Positions 29,507-40,154 are shown, counted from the first letter of the stretch. The stretch: 64,000 bases of DNA from Xenorhabdus poinarii G6 (GCF_000968175.1 NZ_FO704551.1:2728001-2792000), one strand, 5' to 3'. Numbers and translations: made by a program. Notes: generated by a model from the letters alone, not told the origin.

Positions 29507-32188
29507 TTATTTAGCTTTCCCTGTTAAAAACTGACAAGACAATAATGTTGTAGTGAAAGATTTCGCAGAAATATCATCTGGCACAGTGATTTCACACTGC
29601 GCCTCCCCATCCCAATGTACCTGTACTTTTTCCCCCTGATTCATGCCGCTGAGGTAAGCATATCCCTCATCACTGATAATCCCGATCTCCCGCTGAGCAG
29701 CATTCACAACAGAAGCACCAAAAGGCGGGAATGAACCGTCAGGCAGACGAATAAGGGTCATCGCCTTGATCCCTGACATCACCTGGAATTGACGATAACC
29801 AATCGCCCCTTCCGTCAATGTTGCCTGCTGGACAGAACGTAATGCCTCTACATCATCCGGCAAATTATCTAAATCAACATTTGCCTTATTACGGAAGTAG
29901 TTGTTCACATCAACCAGCACCGCCTTACCAAAGTAGTTAGTATGCACTGCCGAGCCAAATCCACGGACCGGAACGTTACTAACGCCTTCGGTATCGACCA
30001 TCAAACGAGTCGCGCCCGGCTGATTGATACGGTGCAGAGCCGCGCCATGTGCTGTGACCGTCACTCCTCCCTGCAAACCAAGGGCAACCGTTGTATTGAT
30101 ACCATCCTGATAACTGGCACTGGCATTCAACAACGCCTTATCGCCATAGTGAGTGTAATAAGCATCTGCCAATGCTCTGCCACCCATGCTGGTTCCTGCT
30201 GAAATACGATAATTATTACGATCATCGATACGGTTAAAATACCCTACCCGATGAGCGTTGCCCTGACGATTTACCATACCGTTGTAGCTGAACGTGCCAC
30301 TTTCTCCCCACGGAATAGAAAGGTTCAGGTACATGCCATCATCTTTTTTATTGTCAAAATTATTGCGGTAAGCAGAAAGATTCACACTGATATTTTTATA
30401 ACGCCCAATATCGACGTATTTGGATAATGAAATGTTATAGCGATCATTTGTTGGACGATTCCAATAAGTCTGGTGGCTATAATTAAGGTGGGCACTCAAA
30501 CCAATATCACTAAACTGTTTATTGAAAATAATGGTGTATAGTTCTTTGCCGCTATCGGAAGAAAGATCACGATAACGACGATTAATATACTGCCCCATAT
30601 TCATGAAATTACGCTCAGAGAAACGATATCCGGCGAATGTCACCTGGCTATTGTATTGATCAAAACGTTTCGAATAACTCAGACGATAAGATCCTCCCGT
30701 CAGCGTCTCGCGCTCTTTCGGTAATCTTGCCCTGGATTCCGTCGCATCAAATGACAGGGAGCCAAACATCATCAGGTCACGACCAATCCCCAATGACAGG
30801 GCGTTATAGTCTCCGGCAGCCAGAAGACCACCATACAATGACCAACCGTTATTGATACCCCAGGAAAATTCCCCCATACCAAACGCGGGTCCTTCCCGAC
30901 GATGCTTATCATTAGTCGATTGACCGCCCACAATTTTATACTGCACCCGCCCCGGGCGAGTCAGATAAGGGATCGTCGCTGTATTGACCTGAAATTCCTG
31001 TACACTACCGTCTTGCTCTTCCACTCTGACATCCAATGTGCCTGATACCGCATCACTGAGATCCTGAATACGGAACGGACCAGACGCCACTTGGGTTTCA
31101 TAGAGTACTCTGCCCTGTTGTTTCACCGTGACCTTAGCATTGGTACGTGCAACCCCTGTCACTTCGGGCGCATATCCCCGTAAATTCGGTGGTAACATAT
31201 TTTCATCAGTGATTAAACTGACGCCCGTGTAACGAAAGCTATCGAAAATGTTGGAGTTGAGGTAATCCTCACCCAAGGACAGTTTTGCTTCCAGGCGAGG
31301 CAACACCCGATACATGTAGTAACGGCTCCAGTCCCACTCACGCTCTCTCTCACTCACATGGCCAAACTGATCACCCTGCTTATCTTTCGAACGGTGATAT
31401 CTGGCCTGCCAATCAGCCCGAAAACGCCACGCACCTGCATTCATCCCCGCTGTTCCGTTCGCACTTATCTGCTGATTACTGTTACCGTGAGCAGGTTTGG
31501 TGTTTTGTGCATTCAGGTTATAGTCAAACAGCAATCCGGGAATTCCATTATCCCAACGAGAAGGCGGATCCCAATCCGGTAAGTCATATTCCAGATAGAT
31601 TTTCGGGACGATTAAATACAGGCTATAAGTGGCCAAATCACCTCGGGCTGACATACCGGGCAACGTATTGAGATCAAGGCATTTTCCCTCATTCCGCCAA
31701 CCTAATTTTTCCAGCCATTCCTGTTTCAAATCGATTTGCTTCACTATTTCGGGAGATACACAGGCTTCACTGCCTTCTGGATCATCCGCGAGCGTAGTGA
31801 AATCAACAGAATGCATCTCCAGCAATTCGTTTTGATTCACCCGGACAGCCATGATGTAGTTGCCCGGCATGATATAACCTGCCCGGGCGAACTTATCCAA
31901 ATCAATATTGGCACGTTCACTAATATCCAAAGCGTCAGTATTGAACTCAAGCGGTGGTCTGGCATAGCCGACCTGAATACCAGAGAGAATCAACAATACC
32001 AACGCAGCAAAGGGGGTAATTCCGGAAGCGAAGTATTCTGTTTTTGCCTGACTAGCTATCTTCTTTTGATTAACTATCTTCTTTTTACTCACCCCAATTT
32101 TTTTATTAAAAATATCTTTTCTATTACTGGTTATTCTTTTATTAATAGGTGAAAAATCATGATTCATAGAATCTGAAAACAAAGCCAT
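29507..32188 (-). CDS. mrxC: Outer membrane fimbrial usher
   Basis: About 893 residues, FimD/PapC family. Domains in order: an N-terminal domain (FNTDALDISERANIDLDKFARAG), the 24-strand pore with plug (PEVTGVARTNAKVTVKQQGR region), and two C-terminal beta domains ending in CEITVPDDISAKSFTTTLLSCQFL. The ATG at 32188 follows AGAGGAT. From that start a lysine-rich stretch of about 55 residues precedes the hydrophobic signal core (FAALVLLILSGIQVGYA); a GTG at 32092 would give a shorter leader. Other ushers such as FimD also have long leaders. Confidence 0.92.
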   Translation of the reverse strand: MALFSDSMNHDFSPINKRITSNRKDIFNKKIGVSKKKIVNQKKIASQAKTEYFASGITPFAALVLLILSGIQVGYARPPLEFNTDALDISERANIDLDKFARAGYIMPGNYIMAVRVNQNELLEMHSVDFTTLADDPEGSEACVSPEIVKQIDLKQEWLEKLGWRNEGKCLDLNTLPGMSARGDLATYSLYLIVPKIYLEYDLPDWDPPSRWDNGIPGLLFDYNLNAQNTKPAHGNSNQQISANGTAGMNAGAWRFRADWQARYHRSKDKQGDQFGHVSEREREWDWSRYYMYRVLPRLEAKLSLGEDYLNSNIFDSFRYTGVSLITDENMLPPNLRGYAPEVTGVARTNAKVTVKQQGRVLYETQVASGPFRIQDLSDAVSGTLDVRVEEQDGSVQEFQVNTATIPYLTRPGRVQYKIVGGQSTNDKHRREGPAFGMGEFSWGINNGWSLYGGLLAAGDYNALSLGIGRDLMMFGSLSFDATESRARLPKERETLTGGSYRLSYSKRFDQYNSQVTFAGYRFSERNFMNMGQYINRRYRDLSSDSGKELYTIIFNKQFSDIGLSAHLNYSHQTYWNRPTNDRYNISLSKYVDIGRYKNISVNLSAYRNNFDNKKDDGMYLNLSIPWGESGTFSYNGMVNRQGNAHRVGYFNRIDDRNNYRISAGTSMGGRALADAYYTHYGDKALLNASASYQDGINTTVALGLQGGVTVTAHGAALHRINQPGATRLMVDTEGVSNVPVRGFGSAVHTNYFGKAVLVDVNNYFRNKANVDLDNLPDDVEALRSVQQATLTEGAIGYRQFQVMSGIKAMTLIRLPDGSFPPFGASVVNAAQREIGIISDEGYAYLSGMNQGEKVQVHWDGEAQCEITVPDDISAKSFTTTLLSCQFLTGKAK

Positions 32189-32777
32189 AGCATCCTCTAA
32201 ACAATGAATCGTTAACAATCCAATTTGAATTTAGCTGCTGTTTGATACTGCCAAGTCTGTCAGTGTGTCGGGGTTATCACCAAATACATGGCATCATTAA
32301 AATTCATCGTTCTAAATTGAGTACTGTGACCGATACTGGGTTTGCAGAGGTCGCCACATATCCTGCATCCGTAATAGTTACGTTCTCTGTTTTACGATTT
32401 ACTGGCTTTACCATACTGCGGGGAATAAAGAAAACATTGTCACCATCGATATGCCATTAAACATGATTTTTGAACGGCAAAATTTGTTATTTTCCTAATA
32501 CAGCCAATAGAGAACACCGTAGACTAAATAAACAAAAAAGGGTATTTCAATTTACCTCTACAGAAACCATTTGGTTAATAGCACTGCTGTTTACCTAATT
32601 GTCAGTAATATTGATTTATATCAATATTACTGTTCGCGTTACAGAATATCGTAGTGCTATTCACTAACGCAGGATGTTCAAGAAATACCCTTAAAGTATC
32701 ATCAGGAAACTTATAATATAAATCGCGATAGGTTTCCTGATATTCAACGAATAAAAACTACCTGTCAGTGCTTAATA
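32189..32777. other. Long gap between mrxA and mrxC with a gene fragment
   Basis: A 589-bp gap inside the operon. It holds the mrxA terminator (see 32751-32790), a second inverted repeat ATCAGGAAAC (32701-32710) / GTTTCCTGAT (32732-32741), and a minus-strand 50-codon open stretch (32304-32456) starting WHIDGDNVFFIPRSMVKPVN and ending in SVTVLNLER plus stop. The stretch has no start or ribosome site at its beginning and looks like the C-terminal end of a lost gene. Not identified. Confidence 0.4.
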
Positions 32778-32790
32778 TTACAGGTAGTTT
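32751..32790 (-). terminator. Terminator right after mrxA, overlapping its stop codon
   Basis: On the minus strand AAACTACCTGT (32790-32780) pairs with ACAGGTAGTTT (32765-32755), an 11-bp stem with a 14-nt loop, followed by TTTAT. The first arm includes the last codons of mrxA and the first base of the TAA. It should end most transcripts after the major pilin gene. Confidence 0.8.
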
Positions 32791-33320
32791 AAAGCGAAGT
32801 TTGCGATAGCCGTAAAGTTACCGGTTTTCACTGCAACTGGATCTTTACCTTCCGCGCCTTGCAGGCCTTTCAGACGGGCAGCGAAACGCAGGGTGTTATC
32901 ACCGTCATGTAAAGACATGACGTCTGACGCTTCACCTAAAGGAATCAACTGGTTACCGTTATTAGTGATCTTGATCGCCGCACCTTCCGCTGGGCCTTCC
33001 AGCGCTAACAGACCTTTCACTGTACCATCAGCTTCTGGTCCAGTGAACGTTGTTGTGACACCTTTAAGTGTACCAAGCACACAATCTTGCAATTCAATCT
33101 CAAATTGCTTAGAAGCAGATTCACCACCGTCTTTCAGAATAACGTTGTTGACTTGTCCCAAATCAACTTCAACATTGTTATTTTTGATTGAACAAGCTGC
33201 ATTGATAATAGCGCCAGTGAATTTAACTGTACCATTACCTTGAGAAGGTGCTGCATTTGCTGCACCTGCAGTTAAAGCCACACCTAAACCTAAAACCATC
33301 GCCAATTTGTTGAGTTTCAT
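32778..33320 (-). CDS. mrxA: Major fimbrial pilin
   Basis: A 180-residue type 1-like pilin: signal peptide MKLNKLAMVLGLGVALTAGA with cleavage after ANA, the SIKNNNVEVDLGQV and LQDCVLGTLKGV regions with the conserved Cys pair, and the C-terminal NFTAIANFALNYL used in chaperone binding. It matches my memory of MrxA of X. nematophila, a 17-kDa pilin reported to be toxic to insect larval cells. First gene of the fimbrial operon and probably its most strongly expressed one. Confidence 0.92.
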   Translation of the reverse strand: MKLNKLAMVLGLGVALTAGAANAAPSQGNGTVKFTGAIINAACSIKNNNVEVDLGQVNNVILKDGGESASKQFEIELQDCVLGTLKGVTTTFTGPEADGTVKGLLALEGPAEGAAIKITNNGNQLIPLGEASDVMSLHDGDNTLRFAARLKGLQGAEGKDPVAVKTGNFTAIANFALNYL

Positions 33321-33740
33321 AATTAACTTAGACCTTTAATAGTAAAATAAATACTGATAGTCAAAAGGAATCCAAAGCACAGAAATTAATTTCTGACGCT
33401 TAGACGAATGATTATTTAGTTTTTTGACACAAATCATAACAGGCCAAAATAAACCAAATCGGCGGTATCATTCTACATAACATATCTTAAGTCAAATTTC
33501 AGGTGATAAAACTACTTATGCGCCTTAACATCATATTAAATATGAATTTTTGTCAAAAAGTACGTGTGGCGAGTAGTGTATTTTACTAATAATTTTTTTA
33601 TTTTGGGTTATTACCCTGAATTATATCAAGCGATGTTTAGTAGTTTAGTATCTTAATTGGCATCGCTTTTTGCTTTGTTTTATTTTCCTGAAAAAACCAC
33701 CCATTTATTAATGAATAAAATAACCATTTCACCCAATAAA
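33321..33740. promoter_or_regulatory. Presumed control region of the mrx operon
   Basis: About 420 bp of AT-rich DNA between mrxA and deoD, holding no gene. A short inverted pair TTTTTGAC (33421-33428) / GTCAAAAA (33552-33559) brackets about 120 bp, but it is much shorter than the recombinase repeats flanking the invertible mrp promoter of Proteus, and no MrpI-like recombinase gene is in the window. Promoter boxes could not be fixed. Confidence 0.4.
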
Positions 33741-33742
33741 TA

Positions 33743-33772
33743 AAAAGCCCCTTCCATTATTGGAAAGGGCTT
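33743..33772 (-). terminator. Terminator after deoD
   Basis: AAGCCC-C-TTCCA (33745-33756) pairs with TGGAA-A-GGGCTT (33761-33772); on the minus strand it is followed by a T-rich run. Lies about 40 bases beyond the deoD stop and ends the deo operon. Confidence 0.8.
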
Positions 33773-33811
33773 ATCATTTTTTAATGATGCACGAAAACAA
33801 GTTATGTTTTC

Positions 33812-34528
33812 TTAATTATCACCCATCAAAATAGACTCAAGGGCAATTTCAATCATGTCATTAAACGTAGTCTGTCGTTCTTCGGCCGTGGTTTGTTCGC
33901 CCGTACGAATATGATCAGAAACAGTACAAATTGTCAGTGCTTTTGCACCAAATTCAGCAGCAACACCGTAAATACCAGCGGCTTCCATTTCAACACCCAG
34001 AATGCCGTATTTTTCCATGACATCGAACATCTGAGGATCAGGTGAATAAAACAGATCAACAGAGAAAATGTTACCAACACGTGCGTTGATATTTTTCGCT
34101 TTCGCCGCATCCACCGCATGACGAACCAGCTCAAAATCAGCAATCGCTGCAAAATCGTGATCTTTAAAACGCTGGCGGTTGACTTTGGAATCAGTACAAG
34201 CGCCCATACCAATCACAACATCACGAATTTTAACGTCTTCGCTGACTGCGCCACAGGAACCAATACGGATGATTTTTTTAACACCAAATTCAGTGATCAA
34301 TTCTTTGGCGTAAATAGAGCAAGATGGAATCCCCATTCCATGACCCATAACAGAAATGCGGCGGCCTTTATAAGTCCCGGTGAAACCGAGCATACCGCGA
34401 ACATTGTTCACCTGACGGGCATCTTCCAGATAAGTTTCTGCGATGTATTTTGCACGTAGTGGATCACCTGGCATCAAAACAACATCAGCAAAATCGCCCA
34501 TCTCAGCATTAATATGTGGGGTGGCCAT
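33812..34528 (-). CDS. deoD: Purine-nucleoside phosphorylase
   Basis: Hexameric PNP cleaving purine (deoxy)nucleosides with phosphate. 238 residues (239 in E. coli). Visible: [20 protein letters not shown] start, [13 protein letters not shown] phosphate site, [37 protein letters not shown] and [10 protein letters not shown] with the catalytic Asp. Last gene of the deoCABD operon. Confidence 0.97.
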   Translation of the reverse strand: MATPHINAEMGDFADVVLMPGDPLRAKYIAETYLEDARQVNNVRGMLGFTGTYKGRRISVMGHGMGIPSCSIYAKELITEFGVKKIIRIGSCGAVSEDVKIRDVVIGMGACTDSKVNRQRFKDHDFAAIADFELVRHAVDAAKAKNINARVGNIFSVDLFYSPDPQMFDVMEKYGILGVEMEAAGIYGVAAEFGAKALTICTVSDHIRTGEQTTAEERQTTFNDMIEIALESILMGDN

Positions 34529-34601
34529 AAGTTTATTTCCTTGTTTTTATTACGTATCAATATAGGTGAGAATGTGGAGACTCATGTGTCTCCACCAAAT
34601 A

Positions 34602-35825
34602 TTAAAACATTACCTTACCGTGCTCCATCGGTGTCAGACCGAAGTATTTTGCAACAGTCTGACCAATATCGGCGAACGTTTCACGATGCCCCAATGAACC
34701 CGGCTTAATTTTCTCCCCGTAAACCAGCACCGGGATATGCTCACGGGTATGATCAGAACCCGCCCAGGTTGGGTCACAACCATGATCAGCCGTTAAGATC
34801 AGGATGTCGTCTTCTTTCACTAATTTCAGCATTTCGGGCAAACGGCGGTCAAACAACTCGAGTGCTGCCGCGTAACCCGCCACATCACGACGGTGACCGT
34901 AAGAAGAATCAAAATCAACGAAATTGGTAAATACGATGGTGTTATCTCCCGCCTGCGCCATTTCAGCCAGTGAAGCATCAAACAGCGCATCAATGCCCGT
35001 GGCCTTGACCTTTTTGGTGATCCCGACATTCGCGTAAATATCGGCAATCTTACCAATGGAAACAACTTCCCCCTGCTTTTCATCAACTAATTTTTTCAGA
35101 ATAGTGGGCGCCGGTGGCTCAACAGCCAGGTCATGGCGGTTGCCAGTACGCTGGAAATGACCGACTTTGTCACCCACAAATGGACGGGCAATCACGCGAC
35201 CAATGTTATATTCACCAAGATTCAACTCTTCACGGGCAATTTCACACAGTTCATACAAGCGATCCAGGCCAAATGTCTCTTCATGGCAGGCAATCTGGAA
35301 AACGGAATCCGCCGAGGTGTAGAAAATCGGTTTACCAGTTTTCATATGTTCTTCACCCAGTTTATCCAGGATCACGGTGCCTGAAGAGTGACAGTTCCCC
35401 AGATAACCCGGCAAATTAGCGCGTTCGACCAGTTTATCCAGCAACGCTTGTGGGAAGCTGTTTTCTTCATCGTGGAAATAGCCCCAGTCAAACAAAACTG
35501 GAACACCGGCAATTTCCCAATGGCCTGACGGCGTGTCTTTACCAGAAGAAAGTTCACTCGCGTAACCATAAGCGCCAATAATTTCGGCATCGTTATCCAA
35601 ACCAATCGGAAAAGTTCCACAAGATTCTTCCGCGGCCTTACCCAATCCCAGGCGGCTTAGGTTTGGCAAATGCAGTGGCCCTTGACGGCCGATATCAGCC
35701 TCACCACGGGCACACCATTCTGCAATATGCCCTAACGTGTTAGATCCCTTATCACCAAACTTTTCCGCATCCGCACTTGCGCCGATACCAAAGGAATCCA
35801 ATACCATGATGAATGTACGTTTCAT
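34602..35825 (-). CDS. deoB: Phosphopentomutase
   Basis: Interconverts (deoxy)ribose 1- and 5-phosphate. 407 residues, alkaline-phosphatase superfamily metalloenzyme: [15 protein letters not shown] holds the first metal Asp; [22 protein letters not shown] holds the Asp/His metal ligands; [11 protein letters not shown] is conserved at the active site. The ATG at 35825 follows GCAGGAGAAAATA; the upstream in-frame start adds six residues only. Confidence 0.97.
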   Translation of the reverse strand: MKRTFIMVLDSFGIGASADAEKFGDKGSNTLGHIAEWCARGEADIGRQGPLHLPNLSRLGLGKAAEESCGTFPIGLDNDAEIIGAYGYASELSSGKDTPSGHWEIAGVPVLFDWGYFHDEENSFPQALLDKLVERANLPGYLGNCHSSGTVILDKLGEEHMKTGKPIFYTSADSVFQIACHEETFGLDRLYELCEIAREELNLGEYNIGRVIARPFVGDKVGHFQRTGNRHDLAVEPPAPTILKKLVDEKQGEVVSIGKIADIYANVGITKKVKATGIDALFDASLAEMAQAGDNTIVFTNFVDFDSSYGHRRDVAGYAAALELFDRRLPEMLKLVKEDDILILTADHGCDPTWAGSDHTREHIPVLVYGEKIKPGSLGHRETFADIGQTVAKYFGLTPMEHGKVMF

Positions 35826-35903
35826 TATTTTCTCCTGCGTCAATTCACGCTATTCATGCGGAAATTGCCCGCTATTAAAATCGATTTTCAATTCTTGCCT
35901 GAT

Positions 35904-37274
35904 TTATCCAATGATATGACGATAAATCATGGGTGTGGTGGCTTGTGTTTCTGTCTCATTAAACGCAATGTCTTTAAAAACAAAGGCATTACGGACGGTT
36001 TCTGCGGCTTCATGCCAATCATGTTCACTGTTAGCGTGGAGCATGGCCAACGGTGTATCCGCCGTCACTTCTGTGCCCAGGGCAACGATCTCACTGAGCC
36101 CCACACTGTAATTAATCGGGTCAGCCGCCTTACGACGCCCGCCCCCCAATGCAACAACCGACATGCCCAACGATCGGGTATTCATTTCGGCAATGATACC
36201 ACTTTGGCCTTCTGTGACCTGCTCAGCAAATCGCTGTCCGGCCAGTACCGGCCTGATCACGGCGGCGGTCGGCAAGTAACGGTCGTAATGGTCAACAAAA
36301 TCCGTCGGTCCTTTTTGCGCGGCGACCATACGACCCAATGTTTCTGCGGCGCTGCCATTGTCTAGTACGGCCTGTAACTTACGGCGTGCATCATCACGAT
36401 CACGGGCTAAATTGCCCGAAACCAGCATTTCAGCAGACAACGCCATCGTGACGTCGAATAAACGAGGATTCCGGTATTCCCCCGTCAAAAATTGAACCGC
36501 TTCACGAACTTCCAATGCATTCCCTGCGCTGGATGCCAACACTTGATTCATATCTGTCAATAGTGCGCTGGTTTTGCACCCTGCACCATTGGCGACTTCA
36601 ACGAGCGATTCAGCCAGCTTTTCTGATTGTTCGTAGGTGGGCATCAATGCGCCAGAACCCACTTTCACATCCATGACCAAAGCATCCAGCCCTTCAGCCA
36701 ACTTTTTACTCAAAATAGAGGCGGTAATTAAAGGGATGGAGTCAACTGTCGCCGTAATATCACGGGTTGCATAAAAACGTTTATCTGCCGGTGCTAACGC
36801 GCGGGTCTGCCCTATAATGGCAACCCCCACGTCACGAATAATGTCCCGGAAACGGTGCTCATCGGGAAAAATGTCAAAACCGGGAATAGATTCCAATTTA
36901 TCCAACGTGCCCCCGGTATGCCCCAGGCCACGTCCCGATATCATTGGCACATATCCCCCACAAGCAGCCACCATTGGGCCCAGCATCAAAGAGGTGACAT
37001 CCCCCACCCCCCCTGTTGAGTGCTTATCGACAACCGGGCCGGGTAAATTTAGTGCCTTCCACGCTAAAACCGTACCAGAATCACGCATTGCCAATGTCAG
37101 TGCAACGCGCTCTTCCATTGTCATATCATGGAAATAGATAGTCATCGCCAGTGCTGCTATCTGCCCTTCGGAAACCGTATTATCACGAACTCCGTTAATA
37201 AAGAAGCGGATTTCCTCTTCATTCAAAGGGTGACCATCACGTTTTTTGCGGATAATTTCCTGTGCCAGAAACAA
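35904..37274 (-). CDS. deoA: Thymidine phosphorylase
   Basis: Phosphorolysis of thymidine and deoxyuridine. 456 residues; starts [17 protein letters not shown] as in E. coli DeoA (440), with the phosphate motif [34 protein letters not shown] and the pyrimidine-binding [14 protein letters not shown] and [14 protein letters not shown]. The C terminus is about 15 residues longer than in E. coli. Between deoC and deoB in the operon. Confidence 0.97.
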   Translation of the reverse strand: MFLAQEIIRKKRDGHPLNEEEIRFFINGVRDNTVSEGQIAALAMTIYFHDMTMEERVALTLAMRDSGTVLAWKALNLPGPVVDKHSTGGVGDVTSLMLGPMVAACGGYVPMISGRGLGHTGGTLDKLESIPGFDIFPDEHRFRDIIRDVGVAIIGQTRALAPADKRFYATRDITATVDSIPLITASILSKKLAEGLDALVMDVKVGSGALMPTYEQSEKLAESLVEVANGAGCKTSALLTDMNQVLASSAGNALEVREAVQFLTGEYRNPRLFDVTMALSAEMLVSGNLARDRDDARRKLQAVLDNGSAAETLGRMVAAQKGPTDFVDHYDRYLPTAAVIRPVLAGQRFAEQVTEGQSGIIAEMNTRSLGMSVVALGGGRRKAADPINYSVGLSEIVALGTEVTADTPLAMLHANSEHDWHEAAETVRNAFVFKDIAFNETETQATTPMIYRHIIG

Positions 37275-37358
37275 AGCTACCTCCCAATCATGATTATCTG
37301 AAAAGAATGGCAGTCATGCCCACTATCTTAGCGTACATTCAACGCATAATTAGTGTGC

Positions 37359-38138
37359 TCAATAACCGTTACTCTGTTTTTGTCCCTGATACCCCAGTGT
37401 CGTCAGCAAGCTGTTCAACAAACTGGATGCACCAAAACGGAAATGACGGGCATTAATCCATTGTTCTCCCATAATACGCTCTGCCAGCGCCAGATATTGT
37501 GTTGCTTCTTCGGCGGTACGTACCCCGCCTGCGGGTTTAAAACCCACGCGATTGCCTACGTTCATATCTCGAATGACGTTCAGCATAATTTCAGCACTTT
37601 CCAGGGTGGCATTAACAGGCACTTTACCGGTTGAGGTTTTAATAAAATCAGCACCCGCTTTAATGGAAATTTCAGCGGCTTTGCGGATCAACGCGGCTTC
37701 TTTTAATTCACCCGTTTCAATAATGACTTTCAGCCAGACGCCAGATTCAGCACAGACCGCCTGACAAGCGTGAACCAAATCAAAGCCAACTTGCTCATCA
37801 CCCGCCATCAAAGCGCGATAAGGGAAAACAACATCCACTTCATCAGCACCATAAGCGATAGCTGCCCGAGTTTCAGCCAGCGCAATCTCGATATCATCAT
37901 TACCATGCGGAAAGTTGGTTACGGTGGCAATGCGGATATCGGGCGTTCCCTGTTCACGTAATACCTTACGTGCCAGTGGAATAAAACGTGGGTAAATACA
38001 GATCGCGGCGGTATGCCCTGCGGGGCTGTTTGCCTGACGACAAAGTGCGGTTACCGTCTCATCTGTATCGTCATCATTCAGTGTCGTTAAATCCATCAAA
38101 CTCAGCGCATGCTGAGCGGCAGCGGTTAAATCGGTCAT
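37359..38138 (-). CDS. deoC: Deoxyribose-phosphate aldolase
   Basis: Splits 2-deoxyribose 5-phosphate to acetaldehyde and glyceraldehyde 3-phosphate. 259 residues, TIM barrel; the Schiff-base Lys is in [14 protein letters not shown] and the second active-site Lys in [17 protein letters not shown] at 38138 follows TTGGAGAG, itself part of a longer in-frame run. First gene of the deo operon. Confidence 0.97.
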   Translation of the reverse strand: MTDLTAAAQHALSLMDLTTLNDDDTDETVTALCRQANSPAGHTAAICIYPRFIPLARKVLREQGTPDIRIATVTNFPHGNDDIEIALAETRAAIAYGADEVDVVFPYRALMAGDEQVGFDLVHACQAVCAESGVWLKVIIETGELKEAALIRKAAEISIKAGADFIKTSTGKVPVNATLESAEIMLNVIRDMNVGNRVGFKPAGGVRTAEEATQYLALAERIMGEQWINARHFRFGASSLLNSLLTTLGYQGQKQSNGY

Positions 38139-38403
38139 AAAACTCTCCAACGGTATGATTATCGTGACTGAATCAGTTCACTCATTCTTTTGTACGATTA
38201 TTTTGCATGAACGATGATTTTTGAAGGTGATTAATCTTTAATCATTATATCTTAATCACAAACTCGTTCATTTGTTGGTGAGCGGACTTGGTTCCTTGAA
38301 GATGTTGCTACAGCCATGAGCCACGACAACAACAGAGTTCCCTCTCTCCGCGCTATAATTTTTTTTACACACCATCATTTGAACATGTAAATGAACACCA
38401 ATT

Positions 38404-38471
38404 TGTGCTTAAAATCACGCTAAATGTATGAAGATTGCAACTGAAATCATTTTATTGTGAAATCAATCACA
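38404..38471 (-). promoter_or_regulatory. deoP2-like control region: two CRP sites with a CytR half-site
   Basis: Site A at 38404-38419 (TGTGC-N6-TCACG) and site B at 38456-38471 (TGTGA-N6-TCACA, perfect) have centres 52 bp apart, the spacing of the two CRP sites in E. coli deoP2. Between them ATTGCAAC (38434-38441) matches a CytR half-site. The control region serves deoC, about 270 bases downstream; a -10 box is not clear. The remainder of the 38139-38546 gap shows no gene and no clear DeoR palindrome. Confidence 0.75.
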
Positions 38472-38546
38472 TTAAATGCTTGCAGGAAAAACAAATGCAG
38501 GTGAGAAATCTCACCTGCATTCAATTGGATAGGTATTCCCTGCGTG

Positions 38547-39824
38547 TTACAACGAGAGGAAGAAGCCTGCAATGGTTGCACTCATCAAGTTAGAAAGTGA
38601 ACCGGCTAATACCGCTTTCAGGCCGAAACGGGCGATATCACCACGGCGATTTGGCGCCATTCCGCCTAAGCCGCCCAACAGGATCGCAACAGAAGACAAG
38701 TTCGCGAAACCACACAAGGCAAAAGAAATGATCGCTTTCGTGTGTTCAGAAAGGACTTGCAAGCCCGCAGCCTGAACCACATTATCCGCTTTCAGGTATT
38801 CACCAAAGTTCATGAATGCCACGAATTCATTGACAACGATTTTCTGCCCGATGAAAGAACCGGCAATGGTCGCTTCATGCCAGGGAACCCCGATCAAGTA
38901 AGCAATAGGGGCAAAAACCCAGCCTAAAATCAGTTCCATCGATAATTGAGGATAATCGAACCAGCCGCCGACGCCACCTAAGAGGCCGTTCAATAAAGCG
39001 ATCAACGCGGTGAAGGCCAACAGCATTGCACCGACGTTCAAAGCCAGATGCATCCCCGATGACGCACCCGATGCCGCCGCATCGATAATATTGGCAGGAC
39101 GCTCGTTCTCTGAAACCAATGACATCGCATCAGCAGTATCGTGCGTTTTTTCTGTTTCCGGCACCATCAGCTTCGCAAACAACAAACCACCTGGCGCAGC
39201 CATAAACGAAGCCGCGATCAAGTATTCCAATGGAACACCCATTGATGCATAACCTGCCAGGACTGAACCGGCGACGGACGCCAGGCCACCACACATCACC
39301 GCAAACAATTCAGACTGCGTCATGGTTGCAATATAAGGACGCACAACCAGCGGGGCTTCAGTATGTCCTACGAAAATATTCGCCGTTGCAGACAACGATT
39401 CCGTCCGTGATGTGCCCAATACTTTCTGTAATCCACCACCCAGTATTTTGATCATGAGCTGCATAATGCCCACGTAATACAACACGGCAATAAGTGATGA
39501 GAAGAAGACAATGACAGGCAGAACACGCAGCGCAAAGACAAAGCCGCTGCCACCGAACAACTCAAACATTTTGTCGGAAACCAGTCCGCCAAAAATGAAA
39601 TCAGTCCCTTTTTGACCATATCCAATCACGTTGGAAACACCTTTTGACATTCCTATCAGAATGTCTTTACCGGCGGGTACGTAAAGTACAAATGCCCCAA
39701 TAGCGACCTGAATCAGAAAGGCGCCCAGGACAGTACGGATTTTAATGGCTCGATAGTTACTGGAGAAAAGCACTGCGATAAAAATCAGTACTGCCATCCC
39801 GATCAGGCTCATAAGGAGTTGCAT
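38547..39824 (-). CDS. Concentrative nucleoside transporter (NupC/NupX family)
   Basis: A 425-residue CNT-family membrane protein that imports nucleosides with a cation. Signature regions: [16 protein letters not shown] (the GxxEAPLxxxxY motif), [25 protein letters not shown] and [18 protein letters not shown] (substrate-binding FAxxGFANxSSI). Closest in feel to E. coli NupX/YeiJ and Vibrio CNT. It sits upstream of deoC, supplying substrates for the deo enzymes, and has a promoter of the same design. Confidence 0.93.
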   Translation of the reverse strand: MQLLMSLIGMAVLIFIAVLFSSNYRAIKIRTVLGAFLIQVAIGAFVLYVPAGKDILIGMSKGVSNVIGYGQKGTDFIFGGLVSDKMFELFGGSGFVFALRVLPVIVFFSSLIAVLYYVGIMQLMIKILGGGLQKVLGTSRTESLSATANIFVGHTEAPLVVRPYIATMTQSELFAVMCGGLASVAGSVLAGYASMGVPLEYLIAASFMAAPGGLLFAKLMVPETEKTHDTADAMSLVSENERPANIIDAAASGASSGMHLALNVGAMLLAFTALIALLNGLLGGVGGWFDYPQLSMELILGWVFAPIAYLIGVPWHEATIAGSFIGQKIVVNEFVAFMNFGEYLKADNVVQAAGLQVLSEHTKAIISFALCGFANLSSVAILLGGLGGMAPNRRGDIARFGLKAVLAGSLSNLMSATIAGFFLSL

Positions 39825-39908
39825 TGGAAGAATCCCTGTTCACTGAATAAATAATAAAGAAATATGCCAGTTACTTTATAAATTCCTACTGACATTGTGT
39901 GTGCGCCG

Positions 39909-40002
39909 ATTATACCTAGTACCAAAAAAGAACAAGCAACTAACATCACAAATTATTGCAGCAAAAAGTAATATAAACACAAAAAATGAGATCTAAATCA
40001 CA
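39909..40002 (-). promoter_or_regulatory. Promoter of the nucleoside transporter with paired CRP sites
   Basis: On the minus strand a perfect TATAAT lies at 39914-39909. A CRP site TGAGA-N6-TCACA is at 39987-40002; a half-conserved one (only TCACA) is at 39935-39950. Their centres are 52 bp apart, and the nearer would lie near -41.5. ATTGCAGC (39955-39962) between them resembles a CytR half-site. The 39825-40154 gap holds no gene. Confidence 0.65.
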
Positions 40003-40154
40003 TAAATCCATTTAGTTTCAGTGGGATTAGATAATTTAACGGAAAAAAAGGGGAAAAAGAGGATAAATAGGCAAGGTTTATAAATTAAACATTATTAATG
40101 TTTACAATGTCCTCCATCAATTTGAGCCAGTCCCAATAAGTACTCAAACATCAC

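Noticed and set aside
32242..32460. Plus-strand 72-codon frame in the mrxA-mrxC gap
   Set aside because: It is the opposite strand of the more protein-like minus-strand fragment, with no ribosome site or family features.
33421..33559. Possible invertible promoter upstream of mrxA
   Set aside because: The inverted pair is only 8 bp, within AT-rich DNA, and there is no recombinase gene in the window; chance is likely.
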